Source of the DNA: Lachnospiraceae bacterium 3-1
Lineage (GTDB): Bacteria; Bacillota; Clostridia; Lachnospirales; Lachnospiraceae
Direction of reading: 5' to 3'
NCBI GenBank assembly: GCA_000403255.2
Contig: KE159573.1
Span: 33,526-97,525 of the forward strand
DNA: 64,000 nt
This document shows, one piece after another, positions 52,921 to 62,905 of this stretch; within the stretch, counting starts at the first letter, position 1, and each line of letters opens with the position of its first letter. The position numbers and the translations under genes are program-made. A model generated the notes under the pieces. That model made no database searches, was not told where the DNA came from, and saw only the letters and a program-made list of their open reading frames with translations.

Positions 52921-54042
52921 TTAAAATTTCCGAAATTCATTGATATCATTCACCAATTCCCGAACACATCGAATCTGATTGTCAAACACACCTGCCTGGT
53001 ACAGATTGATTAAAATCATCCCAACTGGCACCGCAATAATCATACCCACAATACTGCTGATTTTGTAACCAATGTACATAAAAAACAGTGTGGCTAACGG
53101 ATTCATGCCAATGGTATCTCCTACAATTTTCGGCTGAATCACCTGACGCACCACCTGGGTTACGGCATAAAGTATAAGCAAACCAACTGCCATCCGGTAG
53201 TCCCCCGACAAAATCTTTATCACCGCCCAGGGACCTAACACCGTTCCTGTTCCAAAGAAAGGAAGCATATCAAGAAATGCAATCAAAAAAGCCACCAGAA
53301 GCACATAATCTACCTTCAAAATAAAAAGCCCAAGCACCAGCAGCACATAAACAACTGCCATAATTTTAAACTGGGCTTTAAAATAGCCTCCAACGACCCG
53401 TTTTAAATCATGAATAACCCCAGTTACCCGGTTCCAAATGCCAGTAGGCGCAATTTTCTTTAATTCTATCAAAATAGCGTCCCGCTCTGCGGTAAAAAAG
53501 TAAGCGGAAAGAAGGCTCATAATAATGGCAATTAGAGTTCCTGGCACATTTTTGGCAAAATTGCCTGCCGCTGCAAAAGTTGGCTCACCCACCTTTTGAA
53601 TCAGATCGCTGATATATCCTGTGAAATCCGCTGATACTTCCCGAATATTTTCTTGGGTATCCTTGGGTAAACGTTCATAAAACACCTGGAGATTCTCTCC
53701 AATCTCTTCAAAATCTGCCTGGAGATTGGCATACATCTGAGGAAGATTAGTAATCAGATTCCCAGCTTCCACAACCAGCCGGGAAACCGCTAGATATCCA
53801 AGCCCTATGACCGCTGCCAGCACTCCGATAATAATCATCATGGAGCTATGCTTTCTTATAATTTTCAGTTTTCTTTCCAACAAGCGTACCAATGGATTGG
53901 CAACCATCGAAATCAACCATCCAATGACAAAGGGCATAAAAAATACCACCAATTTTGGAAAAATAAAACAAAGGCATACAACGGTAACCAATGCCACCAG
54001 CAAATTTACTAAGATTTTTAAATATTTTGTAGACTGCTTCAT
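52921..54042 (-). CDS. AI-2E-type (YtvI/PerM-like) membrane protein
   Basis: 373 aa, about eight helices, of the AI-2 exporter superfamily, which covers autoinducer, sodium or unknown transport; specificity cannot be read here. Typical parts are VVFFMPFVIGWLISMVANPLVRLLERKL, then a long soluble helix region (about 90-140), and FLIAFLDMLPFFGTGTVLGPW. ATG at 54042 behind AGGAG is preferred; a GTG at 54066 would overlap the upstream gene. It follows the parvulin gene closely. Confidence 0.85.
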   Translation of the reverse strand: MKQSTKYLKILVNLLVALVTVVCLCFIFPKLVVFFMPFVIGWLISMVANPLVRLLERKLKIIRKHSSMMIIIGVLAAVIGLGYLAVSRLVVEAGNLITNLPQMYANLQADFEEIGENLQVFYERLPKDTQENIREVSADFTGYISDLIQKVGEPTFAAAGNFAKNVPGTLIAIIMSLLSAYFFTAERDAILIELKKIAPTGIWNRVTGVIHDLKRVVGGYFKAQFKIMAVVYVLLVLGLFILKVDYVLLVAFLIAFLDMLPFFGTGTVLGPWAVIKILSGDYRMAVGLLILYAVTQVVRQVIQPKIVGDTIGMNPLATLFFMYIGYKISSIVGMIIAVPVGMILINLYQAGVFDNQIRCVRELVNDINEFRKF

Positions 54043-54059
54043 GTTACTGCTCCTGGTTC

Positions 54060-54809
54060 TTACCACTCCTTACGCTCTACTCCATAAGCCGCCTCCAGTT
54101 CTTTTACCTTCGCATCATAAGCTTTCTGCTGCTGGCCCTGGATTAACTGTTGATGGATCTGCGCCTGCACCTGTTCAAAGGAACGTGTAGCCCCTTCCTT
54201 CTTATCTTCCACTAAGATCAAGTGGAATCCAAACTGGGTCTTTACTGGACCGATTACCTTGCCAATTTCCCCGTCAAAAGCTGCTTTTTCAAATTCCGGC
54301 ACCATTTGACCCCTGGTAAAATAGCCCAAATCTCCGCCTCTTTCCTTGGAAGGACAGGTAGAATATTTCCCGGCTGCTTCTGCAAAGCTAAGCCCCTGCT
54401 CTACTTCCTCTGCGATCTGTGTTGCCAATTCCTCTGTTTCCACCAGAATATGCTTTGCACTCACCTGAGCTTTCTCTGCAAACTTCTCCTGATTTTCCTC
54501 ATAAAATTGTCTTTCTGCTTCTTCAGTTATCTTGATTCCTTCCACTACGCTGGTGGCCGCCATGTGACTTGCCAGCTCTACTTTCACCTTCTCCACCATC
54601 TCTTTATATTCCTGAGATTTGGTAATCCCCTCTTCCACTGCCATCTTGTAAAACAAATGAAAGGCAATGAGCTGATCTAACACCTGCTGCTTTGCCCCAG
54701 GGCTTGACATATAAATCTGCTGTTCTGGCGGATAATTGCTAATTAATTGATTCAATTCCTGCTCCGTAATCTCGTGTCCTGCTGCTACTGCCAAAATTTT
54801 TTCACTCAT
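54060..54809 (-). CDS. Parvulin-type peptidylprolyl isomerase, cytoplasmic
   Basis: 249 aa. The N-terminal helical chaperone-like part (SurA/PrsA N-like, about 10-110) is followed by a rotamase domain: VSAKHILVETEE, FAEAAGKYSTCPSKERGGDLGYFTRGQMVPEFEKAAF and QFGFHLILVEDK. No signal peptide or lipobox is present, unlike PrsA, so it should work in the cytoplasm, perhaps as a folding helper. Clear ribosome binding site is less obvious (GGAAGCC about 20 bases upstream). Forms a small unit with the AI-2E-type gene. Confidence 0.88.
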   Translation of the reverse strand: MSEKILAVAAGHEITEQELNQLISNYPPEQQIYMSSPGAKQQVLDQLIAFHLFYKMAVEEGITKSQEYKEMVEKVKVELASHMAATSVVEGIKITEEAERQFYEENQEKFAEKAQVSAKHILVETEELATQIAEEVEQGLSFAEAAGKYSTCPSKERGGDLGYFTRGQMVPEFEKAAFDGEIGKVIGPVKTQFGFHLILVEDKKEGATRSFEQVQAQIHQQLIQGQQQKAYDAKVKELEAAYGVERKEW

Positions 54810-54909
54810 GTCCTCTGCGCCTATCGGCTTCCTTTCTATATAATTTCATACTGCTTGATTGTTTTCTGATATTCTACCATAAAGTAACTTTCTCGTAAAG
54901 GCATACACA

Positions 54910-55107
54910 TTTTGAGTTTCCCCATTTTACAATTCATAGTACCAAAAGGTTTCCATCACGAAGTGATGGAAACACTTTGCACAGAAAAGCACTCTGGAAA
55001 GCTAGCTTTTCAGAGTGCTTTTTGTGCAAGATGTCTATGCTGCCAAAGGCAGCAAGACCTTTTGGTTCTATAATATCGGCTATTATAAAAAATGGGGAAA
55101 CTCAAAA
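54910..55107. repeat. Nested palindromic element, copy 2
   Basis: Outer stem: 54910-54928 with 55089-55107, 19 bp perfect. Inner closing stem ACCAAAAGGT (54941-54950) with ACCTTTTGGT (55057-55066). Inside: hairpin 1 (TTCCATCAC-GAA-GTGATGGAA, 54951-54971), a central long hairpin 54979-55027 around GCTAGC, and hairpin 3 (TGCTGCC-AAA-GGCAGCA, 55038-55054). Order, loop sizes and the bases AAAGGTTT, GCACA, AAGCTAGCTT, TGTGC, GATGTCT/CTGTCT and GCAAGACC are shared with 35569-35754, while most paired stem bases differ but still pair. It fills most of the 314-bp gap 54810-55123; nothing else is seen there. Confidence 0.85.
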
Positions 55108-55123
55108 TACACATCAGCCCCAT

Positions 55124-55939
55124 TTAAAACAGGTTATATTTTCTTCCCCACCCATAAGTCACAAAATAAATCACAGAAGCAAGAATCACGATAGCAGGCC
55201 CCGTAGCCACATTCACATAATAGGAAATCACCAGTCCAAGCACACCGGAAAACATAGAAAATAAAATAGAAAAGAAATGATATTCCCGCATATTTTCAGA
55301 AATATTCCGGGAAGAAGCCGCAGGAAGAATCAGCAGCGCATTGATAATTAAAATTCCCACCCATTTAATCGATACCATAACAATCAATGCAGTCAGCACC
55401 GCAAACAAATTCTCCATCCATACAACAGAAATATGACGGCTTCCCGCCAAGGTTCGGTTCAGACTCACTGCCAAAAGCTTATTAAATCCAAGCATCCAAA
55501 ATACAAGCGTTATCCCGAAAATAAAAATGAGATACCATATTTCCTGGGGCGTAATACTTAAAATATCTCCCACTAGTATACTGGAATACCTGCTAAAATT
55601 TCCTCCCTTTGACAAAATCGCCAGTCCCAAGGCAATGCTGCAGGAAGAAAATACGGAAATGACCGTATCTGTCGATGCTGCCACACGACTACTAATTTGG
55701 TTCAAAAGCAGCGCAAACACAATGGCAAATACTGCCATAGAAGCATTTGTGTTTTCCACTCCAAACACCACTCCAACCGCAATTCCCGTTAATGCCGAAT
55801 GGCCTAAGGCATCGGAAAAAAAAGCCATCTTCCGATTGACAATCATCGTGCCCATCAATCCAAACAAAGGCGTAATAATCAAAACTGCTAGAAATGCATA
55901 CTTCATGAAGTCATACTGTAACCAGGAGAATATTCCCAT
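55124..55939 (-). CDS. Zinc/manganese ABC transporter permease (ZnuB-like)
   Basis: Membrane channel of a metal ABC importer, ABC-3 family, 271 aa and about eight helices. Typical features are FGLMGTMIVNRKMAFFSDALGHSALTGIAVG near the start and MVSIKWVGILIINALLILPAASSRNI later. ATG at 55939 behind GGAG (spacing about 11) is chosen. It is the last gene of the SBP-ATPase-permease unit. The His-rich binding protein suggests zinc. Confidence 0.92.
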   Translation of the reverse strand: MGIFSWLQYDFMKYAFLAVLIITPLFGLMGTMIVNRKMAFFSDALGHSALTGIAVGVVFGVENTNASMAVFAIVFALLLNQISSRVAASTDTVISVFSSCSIALGLAILSKGGNFSRYSSILVGDILSITPQEIWYLIFIFGITLVFWMLGFNKLLAVSLNRTLAGSRHISVVWMENLFAVLTALIVMVSIKWVGILIINALLILPAASSRNISENMREYHFFSILFSMFSGVLGLVISYYVNVATGPAIVILASVIYFVTYGWGRKYNLF

Positions 55940-55976
55940 TTCTTTTCTCACTCCTTCCCTCTGTCAGTACCCGTTG

Positions 55977-56009
55977 GGTAATTGCAAAACCTCTACGTTA
56001 TGTTACTCT
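55977..56009. repeat. Short dispersed repeat, copy B
   Basis: GGTAATTGCAAAACCTCTACG and following bases resemble 43293-43325. It occupies the gap between the znuC-like stop and the permease start. Function unknown. Confidence 0.4.
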
Positions 56010-56758
56010 CATTTGAACTCCTTGGAATTAATCTGAAACACATCAGAAAACTCCTGACTTTGGAATACCTCTTTCACACTTCCCTGCCGCAAAATGGTCT
56101 GATCCAGAAGAATTACCTTATCTGCATACCGCCTCACATAATCCAAATCATGGGAAATCAAAATAATTGCCAAATCATAATGCTCCTTCAGTTGATAAAT
56201 GGTTTGATAGAACAGTTCCATCCCATTCTGGTCAATCCCAGACACTGGCTCATCCAACAAGAGGAGATTGGGAGAATCCATAATCGCCATAGAAAGCAGC
56301 ACCCTTTGCAGCTCTCCACCAGATAAGTTACACACCTGTTGATTGATCAGGTAATCCGCTTCAAAAATTTTCAAACACTCTAGAATCCGTTCCTTCATCT
56401 TCCTGGTTTTCACCAAAAATACTGGAATATTGCTGTGGTAAGAAGCAATCATATCATAGACGCTGACAGGGGTTTGCTTTTCAATATTCAAGTTCTGGGG
56501 TACATACCCAATTTTCAGCTTCTGAATCCGGCCATTTTCCCTATCTTTAAATTCAATGATCCCTGTATGATCCATTTCCCCTAAAATCGCACGAATAAAT
56601 GTAGATTTACCAGCTCCGTTTCGCCCAATCACCACATTCAGACTTCCACAGTGAATGTGAAGATTGATATCCTGCAAAATTACCTGTTCCCCTAATGTCA
56701 CACCTAGATGTTTGACCTTAATGCAGTGGAGCCCACAAGGTTTCATTATTTTTTGCAT
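56009..56758 (-). CDS. Zinc ABC transporter ATP-binding protein (ZnuC-like)
   Basis: 249 aa. Walker A VIGRNGAGKSTFIRAIL, Q-loop VPQNLNIEKQTPVSVYDMI (typical of metal importers), signature NLSGGELQRVLLSMAI, Walker B LLLLDEPVSGID and switch ISHDLDYVRRYAD. GGAGG lies seven bases before the ATG. It powers the permease encoded next. The VPQN and DEPVSGID wording is characteristic of the ZnuC/AdcC group. Confidence 0.93.
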   Translation of the reverse strand: MQKIMKPCGLHCIKVKHLGVTLGEQVILQDINLHIHCGSLNVVIGRNGAGKSTFIRAILGEMDHTGIIEFKDRENGRIQKLKIGYVPQNLNIEKQTPVSVYDMIASYHSNIPVFLVKTRKMKERILECLKIFEADYLINQQVCNLSGGELQRVLLSMAIMDSPNLLLLDEPVSGIDQNGMELFYQTIYQLKEHYDLAIILISHDLDYVRRYADKVILLDQTILRQGSVKEVFQSQEFSDVFQINSKEFK

Positions 56759-56806
56759 TTTCCTGCCTCCATCTTAAATTTCCAGCTTTTTCATTTTAAA
56801 AAGATT

Positions 56807-57817
56807 CTACTTTTCCAAAGCCTGCTTCATGCAATCTATATTTCTCTGCATCCCTTTCAAATAGCTGTCCTTCTCATAGGTTCCCCGCACCAGCGTATCC
56901 AAATAATATACCTTACACGCTGTTTCCTTTTCCACAGTCTCACCCATATCCTTCCCATACAACTCTTCCGCAAGAATTACAGACACATCATTCCCTGCAA
57001 TTTCTCCCAGCACATCCGCAACCTCCCCAGCGCTCACCTGGCGTTCCTCATCTAAATTCAGACAGTAAACTTGGGAAAGCCCATATTGCTCTGCTACATA
57101 TTCATACGCTTCATGGAAAATCACCACATTTTCCTCCTTAGAAAACGTGTCTCTGATTGTCTCTATTTGATTGGAAAGGTTCTCTATTTTTTCACAGTAA
57201 GCCTCTCTATTCTCCTGATAAATCTCAGCATTCTCCTGATCAACCTGGCTGATAAAATCTGCAATATTCTCCACCATCCCTGCATACACTCGGGTATCCA
57301 TCCATCCATGAGCATTCTCTTCTCCATGAATATCCTCTCCATGGTTATGTTCTTCCTGAACATCCTCATCAGGATGAGAATCTTCTTCAACTGGAGCAAC
57401 ATCTTCTTCTAATAGTTTAAGTCCTTCAGTGGCTGTCTGAATGATAAGATTTGGATATGATTCTCCCACATCCGACAAAAAATTCTCAATTCCGCCTCCG
57501 TTTACCAAAAATAAATCTGCCTTTGATAAAAGTATCATATCTTGAGGCGTTAACTGATAATCATGCATACATCCAGTCTGAGGTTCGCTGAGATTCTCCA
57601 AAATCACCCCGTCACTGCCATCCACAATATTTTTTGCAGCGATATAAATGGGATAAAAGGAGGTCACAATCCGTATTTTTTCCGTATCCTCTCCATTTTT
57701 TTCTATATTCACATAAATTTTCGTAAAAATACCGCCTGCCAAAGTTATGACAAGCAGCATACAACACACAAACAAATATTTATTTTTTCCCACGCTTTTT
57801 TTCACGTTTCTTCCCAT
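56807..57817 (-). CDS. Zinc-binding protein of the ABC importer (ZnuA/AdcA-like)
   Basis: Extracytoplasmic metal-binding subunit, 336 aa. An N-terminal hydrophobic anchor (about 13-35) is present but no clear lipobox. Metal ligands are suggested by CMHDYQLTPQD (His), the NAHGWMD histidine, VIFHEAYEY and the final acidic LAEELYGKD. An acidic and histidine-rich loop (EEDSHPDEDVQEEHNHGEDIHGEE split over about 150-175) is the usual zinc-specific insert. The start overlaps the end of engB by 38 bp, so coupling with that housekeeping gene is likely. Confidence 0.92.
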   Translation of the reverse strand: MGRNVKKSVGKNKYLFVCCMLLVITLAGGIFTKIYVNIEKNGEDTEKIRIVTSFYPIYIAAKNIVDGSDGVILENLSEPQTGCMHDYQLTPQDMILLSKADLFLVNGGGIENFLSDVGESYPNLIIQTATEGLKLLEEDVAPVEEDSHPDEDVQEEHNHGEDIHGEENAHGWMDTRVYAGMVENIADFISQVDQENAEIYQENREAYCEKIENLSNQIETIRDTFSKEENVVIFHEAYEYVAEQYGLSQVYCLNLDEERQVSAGEVADVLGEIAGNDVSVILAEELYGKDMGETVEKETACKVYYLDTLVRGTYEKDSYLKGMQRNIDCMKQALEK

Positions 57818-58547
57818 TCTTCTTTTCCTGATTCTTTACATGCTTTTTACGCACCTTTACCTTTGCAGGATTTTCTTCACAATTTGAAATTTCTGAAGGA
57901 TTCTCTTCCCCTTTGATGGAATCCATGACGTTTTTTGTCGCTTCCTTCTGGGGTTCCTCCACAAAACCAAGCATTTCGTCCATAAAGTCCCAAATCTCAT
58001 CTCTGCCCTGCTTTGTCAACGCAGAATAAGGAAAAACTGGAGTACCTGGCTTCACCTTTAACCCGTCCCGCAACATTTTGATCTGCTTTTGCACCTGACT
58101 GCGATTAATCTTATCCAGCTTGGTTGCAATAATCACTGGATCAAATCCTTGGTACACAATCCACTCATACATCTGCCTGTCATTAGCAGAGGGTTCATGA
58201 CGAATATCTATCAATAGAAAAACTGCCTGAAGCTGCTTGGAAACATGTAGATAATTTTCAATCATCTTTCCCCATTTTTCCTTTTCCTTTTGGGGAACCT
58301 TAGCATATCCATACCCTGGCAAATCCACAAAATACATTTTTTGGTTAATATTATAATAATTAATCGTCTGTGTCTTCCCTGGCTGGGCTGAAGTCCGCGC
58401 CAGGGATTTTCGATTCATCAGCCCGTTGATCAAGGAAGATTTCCCTACATTAGATTTTCCTGCAAAAGCTACTTCCGGTTTATCGGTATCCGGCAGCTTA
58501 CTTGTAATTCCACATACTGTTTCCAGTTCTACGGATTTAATGAGCAT
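57780..58547 (-). CDS. engB: Ribosome-assembly GTPase EngB/YsxC with basic tail
   Basis: Essential GTPase for 50S subunit assembly. G1 AGKSNVGKSSLINGL, G2 region TSAQPGKTQTINYY, G3 DLPGYGYAKVP, G4 ATKLDKI, G5 YSALTKQG. The core ends near residue 195; then comes an unusual extension of about 60 residues, very rich in Lys and Glu and ending KKREKKRGKK. The extra tail overlaps the start of the zinc-binding protein gene. It sits directly behind lon, a conserved order in clostridia. Confidence 0.94.
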   Translation of the reverse strand: MLIKSVELETVCGITSKLPDTDKPEVAFAGKSNVGKSSLINGLMNRKSLARTSAQPGKTQTINYYNINQKMYFVDLPGYGYAKVPQKEKEKWGKMIENYLHVSKQLQAVFLLIDIRHEPSANDRQMYEWIVYQGFDPVIIATKLDKINRSQVQKQIKMLRDGLKVKPGTPVFPYSALTKQGRDEIWDFMDEMLGFVEEPQKEATKNVMDSIKGEENPSEISNCEENPAKVKVRKKHVKNQEKKNGKKREKKRGKK

Positions 58548-58568
58548 TGAACACTCTCCCTTCTTACG

Positions 58569-60884
58569 CTACTCCTGCACCAATGCCACACGCAGCACCT
58601 GTTCCATACTCTCCACAAAAACAATTTCCAGCCCTTTTTTGATTTCCTGGGCAATTTCTGCCACATCAGGCTCATTTTTCTTTGGTACACATATGGTCTT
58701 AATTCCAGCATTTTTAGCTGCAAGAATTTTTTCTTTCAATCCGCCAATGGGAAGAACTCTTCCCCGAAGAGTAATTTCTCCCGTCATAGCCACATCCTTA
58801 CGCACCTTCCGCTTTGTAATGGCGGAAAGCATTGCTGTTGCCATGGTGATTCCTGCAGAAGGCCCGTCTTTTGGCACTGCACCTTCTGGAATATGAATAT
58901 GAATATCCCATTCCTTGAAAAATTCTTTTTCAATCTTGTACACTTCGCTCACAGAACGAATATAACTAATACCGGTTTGGGCAGATTCTTTCATCACATC
59001 CCCAAGCTGTCCCGTAAGCTGAAACTCTCCCTTTCCAGGCATAATATTCACTTCAATTTGAAGGGTATCGCCGCCCACGCTTGTCCAGGCCAATCCACGC
59101 ACAATCCCAATCTCATCCGCTTCATTTATCAAATCATAATTGTACTTTTCTTTTCCTAACAGCTTTTCCAGGCTATTTTCTGTTACTTTTACGTTCTTTT
59201 TGTTTTCTTTGTAAATTACACGAGCAGCTTTTCTACAGATTTCTCCAATCTTACGCTCCAGATTACGTACGCCCGCTTCTCTAGTATAACCACGAATTAA
59301 TTTTTCTAAGGCCCGATTGCTGATGGAAAGCTGTCCTTCCTTCAAACCATTCTTCTCCATCTGTTTGGCAATGAGATGTTCCCTGGCAATATGAGCTTTT
59401 TCATTTTCCGTATAGCTGCTGACCTCTATAACCTCCATACGATCTAGCAATGGTTTGGGTATGGTCTGCAAAGAATTTGCCGTAGCAATAAATAATACCT
59501 CTGACAAATCCAGTGGAAGCTCCACATAATGATCCCGAAATTTGCTATTCTGTTCACTGTCTAAGACTTCCAGCAAAGCGGACGCAGTGTCCCCTTTATA
59601 ATCACTGCTGATTTTATCAATCTCATCCAACAACATTAGAGGATTGCGAACCCCAGCATTTTTTAGTCCATTGGCAATCCGCCCTGGCATGGCTCCTACA
59701 TAAGTCTTCCTATGTCCGCGAATCTCTGCTTCATCCCGGACACCGCCCAGACTGATCCGCACATATTTTTTATCCAAAGCTCTTGCCACCGACTTGGCAA
59801 TACTGGTCTTTCCAGTACCAGGAGGTCCCACCAGACAAATAATCGGACTATCCCCTTTCTTTGTCAGGTTCCGTACCGCCAGAAATTCCAGCATACGTTC
59901 CTTGACCTTTTCCATCCCATAATGATCTTCATTCAGGATGCGCTCTGCATTTTCCAAATTTTTATTATCTTTCGAGGCTTTATTCCAGGGAAGCTCCAAA
60001 AGCGTCTCAATATAACCTCGAATTACCGCGCTTTCCGAAGAGTTCAAAGAAACATTTTTAAACCTCTCAATTTCTTTCTTCAGCTTTTCCTTAACCTCTT
60101 TATCTGCTTTTAGTTTTTTACACTCTTCCTGATAATGCTCCCCTTCGGATACGGTATTATCCTCGCCTAATTCTTCCCGAATTAGCTTTAACTGCTCCCG
60201 CAGAATGTATTCTTTCTGATTCTTATCTACCTTTTCCTTTACTTTTGTCTGAAACTCTGTTTTAATTTGAATAATATTAATCTCATTCAGCAAAATAATC
60301 ATCAAGGTCTCGTATCGTTCCTGCAAAGTATCTGCTTCTAAAATCTTCTGCTTCTGCTCATACCCAACTGGAAGATTATTGCCGATATGATCTAATAGCT
60401 TCTCCAAATCAGAAATCTCTGTCATCTGCTTTAACAATTCTTTTCCCGGTTTGGGATTCAACAGGCAATAACGGCTAAAGGTCTCACGAATCCCTCGGAT
60501 CATAGCCTCCTGAATTTCCACTGGAAGCAGTTCTTCTTCCTTTTTCAAAGGTTCTACCCCTGCCAAAAGATACTCTTCTAATTCCAGCATATGCAAATGA
60601 GCACGTGTTTCTCCTTCTACCAACACACGTACTACGTTATTCTGCAACTTAATTACCTGCTTAATCACTGCAATAATTCCAACCGGATATAAATCTTCCA
60701 GCTCCGGCTCGTCTTTTTCAATATTTTTCTGGGTCACCAAAAACACCATCTGATCATCCATCATGGCTGCCTCCAGCGCCCGCACAGACCTGCTTCTACT
60801 TACGTCAAAATGTGCCACCATACCGGGGAGTATGGTCATTCCCCGTAGTGCCACTGTCGGAATTTTTCTATAATCTTCCTTCAT
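58569..60884 (-). CDS. lon: ATP-dependent protease Lon
   Basis: Degrades damaged and regulatory proteins in the cytoplasm, 771 aa. N-terminal LON substrate domain (1-200), coiled region, AAA+ module with Walker A VGPPGTGKTSIAKS and Walker B LMLLDEIDKIS, and a C-terminal protease domain with catalytic Ser in PKDGPSAGITMA and Lys in GGLKEKILAAKNAG. Standard length. It follows clpX by 12 bp and precedes engB. Confidence 0.97.
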   Translation of the reverse strand: MKEDYRKIPTVALRGMTILPGMVAHFDVSRSRSVRALEAAMMDDQMVFLVTQKNIEKDEPELEDLYPVGIIAVIKQVIKLQNNVVRVLVEGETRAHLHMLELEEYLLAGVEPLKKEEELLPVEIQEAMIRGIRETFSRYCLLNPKPGKELLKQMTEISDLEKLLDHIGNNLPVGYEQKQKILEADTLQERYETLMIILLNEINIIQIKTEFQTKVKEKVDKNQKEYILREQLKLIREELGEDNTVSEGEHYQEECKKLKADKEVKEKLKKEIERFKNVSLNSSESAVIRGYIETLLELPWNKASKDNKNLENAERILNEDHYGMEKVKERMLEFLAVRNLTKKGDSPIICLVGPPGTGKTSIAKSVARALDKKYVRISLGGVRDEAEIRGHRKTYVGAMPGRIANGLKNAGVRNPLMLLDEIDKISSDYKGDTASALLEVLDSEQNSKFRDHYVELPLDLSEVLFIATANSLQTIPKPLLDRMEVIEVSSYTENEKAHIAREHLIAKQMEKNGLKEGQLSISNRALEKLIRGYTREAGVRNLERKIGEICRKAARVIYKENKKNVKVTENSLEKLLGKEKYNYDLINEADEIGIVRGLAWTSVGGDTLQIEVNIMPGKGEFQLTGQLGDVMKESAQTGISYIRSVSEVYKIEKEFFKEWDIHIHIPEGAVPKDGPSAGITMATAMLSAITKRKVRKDVAMTGEITLRGRVLPIGGLKEKILAAKNAGIKTICVPKKNEPDVAEIAQEIKKGLEIVFVESMEQVLRVALVQE

Positions 60885-60895
60885 ACTCTCTCTCC

Positions 60896-62152
60896 TCAGG
60901 CAGACTTTGATTTGCTCACACTGCCAAATGCAATCTCCACTTCCTGATCATCTTCCACGGCTGCTCTTGTAATATTGCAATGAGTAATGGATTCGTCTGA
61001 CGGTACGCGATACATCAAATCCATCAATACTTTTTCCACAATTGCCCGAAGCCCTCTGGCTCCTGTTTTTCTCTTTAAAGATTTTTCCGCAATCGCTTCA
61101 ATTGCATCTTCCTCAAAGGTTAGGGAAACTCCATCCAATTCAAACAATGCCTCATACTGCCGAATCAGAGAATTTCTAGGCTCTTTTAAAATACGTACCA
61201 AAGCATCTTTATCCAATGCTTCCAATGATACCGTTACCGGAACACGCCCAACAAATTCTGGAATTAGACCAAATTTCACAAAATCCTGAGGCAATGCCTG
61301 TTTTAAGATAAGTCCTAGGTTTTTCTCACGCTTATCAGCAATCTCTGCATTAAATCCCATAGACTTCTGATCCATTCTATTTTCTACAATTTTATCTAAA
61401 CCTTCGAATGCGCCACCGCAAATAAACAAAATATTGGTGGTATCAATCTGAATCAATTCCTGCTGAGGATGCTTTCTTCCTCCCTGAGGGGGAACGCTGG
61501 CTACGGTTCCTTCCAAAATCTTCAAAAGAGCCTGCTGCACACCTTCTCCAGACACATCCCGGGTAATAGAAGGATTCTCTGATTTTCTGGTAATCTTATC
61601 AATCTCATCAATATAGATAATGCCTCTTTGCGCACGTTCAATATCATATTCTGCTGCCTGTATAATCTTAAGAAGAATATTTTCTACATCTTCACCAACA
61701 TAACCAGCTTCTGTCAATGCTGTAGCGTCCGCAATGGCAAAAGGCACATTCAAAATCCGCGCCAATGTCTGAGCTAAAAGAGTTTTCCCACATCCTGTAG
61801 GCCCAAGCATCAGAATATTACTTTTCTGCAATTCCACACCAAGATTCACTGGCGCAAGAATCCGTTTATAATGATTATACACTGCAACAGAAAGAACCTT
61901 CTTCGCTTCCTCCTGTCCAATTACATATTCATCCAAAAAGGATTTTAACTCCACCGGCTTTAAAAGATTAATTTCTTCTACCTCCGGCTCCATCATTTCT
62001 TCCTCTTCTAATTCCTCTTCTATAATTTCTGCACAGATATCCACACATTCATCACAGATATATGCGCCATTTGGCCCTGCAATCAATTTACGCACCTGCC
62101 CATCTGTCTTTCCACAAAAAGAGCAGCGAATTCTATCATCCATCCTTCCGGC
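60896..62152 (-). CDS. clpX: ATP-dependent Clp protease ATPase subunit ClpX
   Basis: Unfoldase of the ClpXP protease. N-terminal zinc finger with Cys11, Cys14, Cys34 and Cys37 (CSFC...CDEC); Walker [17 protein letters not shown]; Walker [12 protein letters not shown]; the [11 protein letters not shown] loop needed for ClpP docking/specificity; and a C-terminal arginine-sensor region. ATG at 62152 with GGTGA upstream is chosen over 62176. Length 418 aa is normal. Confidence 0.97.
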   Translation of the reverse strand, partial: AGRMDDRIRCSFCGKTDGQVRKLIAGPNGAYICDECVDICAEIIEEELEEEEMMEPEVEEINLLKPVELKSFLDEYVIGQEEAKKVLSVAVYNHYKRILAPVNLGVELQKSNILMLGPTGCGKTLLAQTLARILNVPFAIADATALTEAGYVGEDVENILLKIIQAAEYDIERAQRGIIYIDEIDKITRKSENPSITRDVSGEGVQQALLKILEGTVASVPPQGGRKHPQQELIQIDTTNILFICGGAFEGLDKIVENRMDQKSMGFNAEIADKREKNLGLILKQALPQDFVKFGLIPEFVGRVPVTVSLEALDKDALVRILKEPRNSLIRQYEALFELDGVSLTFEEDAIEAIAEKSLKRKTGARGLRAIVEKVLMDLMYRVPSDESITHCNITRAAVEDDQEVEIAFGSVSKSKSA

Positions 62153-62231
62153 CATTTCTTCACCCCATTCTTCCATTTTTCTATTTCAGATTTGAAAATC
62201 TCCCGAAACAACTTATTCCATCTATATTCCT

Positions 62232-62263
62232 AAGGGACAGTGGCAATTTGCGCGCTGTCCCCT
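62232..62263. terminator. Hairpin between clpP and clpX
   Basis: AGGGACAG (62233-62240) pairs with CTGTCCCCT (62255-62263). On the minus strand no T-run follows, so it more likely acts as an mRNA-processing or attenuating structure than a full terminator. Confidence 0.5.
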
Positions 62264-62271
62264 TTTTGTTC

Positions 62272-62856
62272 TTACTTTCTATTTGTAATTACACCATCAA
62301 TTAAACCATACTCTTTGGCTTCCTCTGCAGACATATAATTATCACGCTCTGTATCTGCTGCAATCACGTCATATGGTTTTCCAGTATTCTCAGACAAGAT
62401 TGTATTCAATCGTTTCTTCGTCTTTAAAATATTATCTGCAACTATCTGAATGTCGGTTGCCTGACCCTTCGCTCCACCTGAAGGCTGATGGATCATAATC
62501 TCTGCATTTGGAAGGGCAAAACGCTTCCCTTTGGTTCCTCCTGCCAGGAGAAAAGCTCCCATGCTTGCCGCTAATCCGATACAAATCGTCTCTACATCAC
62601 ATTTAATATAGTTCATGGTATCGTAAATTGCAAGCCCTGCGGTTACTACGCCGCCTGGAGAATTAATGTATAAATGAATATCCTTTCCCGGGTCTTCTGA
62701 TTCCAAAAACAAGAGCTGGGCAACCACAAGCCCGGCAGTCGTCTCATTGACCTCTTCTCCCAGAAAAATAATCCTATCTTTCAATAACCTTGAATAAATA
62801 TCATAGGATCTTTCTCCTCTGCTGGTTTGTTCAACGACATAAGGTACTAAACTCAT
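62272..62856 (-). CDS. clpP: ATP-dependent Clp protease proteolytic subunit ClpP
   Basis: Serine protease barrel that pairs with ClpX. The catalytic Ser is in [14 protein letters not shown], the His in [18 protein letters not shown], and the Asp in [10 protein letters not shown]. Length 194 aa is the usual size from the ATG at 62856, which has GGAGG eight bases upstream; a start at 62895 would bury this site. Confidence 0.97.
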   Translation of the reverse strand: MSLVPYVVEQTSRGERSYDIYSRLLKDRIIFLGEEVNETTAGLVVAQLLFLESEDPGKDIHLYINSPGGVVTAGLAIYDTMNYIKCDVETICIGLAASMGAFLLAGGTKGKRFALPNAEIMIHQPSGGAKGQATDIQIVADNILKTKKRLNTILSENTGKPYDVIAADTERDNYMSAEEAKEYGLIDGVITNRK

Positions 62857-62905
62857 TCCATATTCCTCCTCATTTCCAAATTCTGGCATGAGCACTAAGG
62901 AAGGC

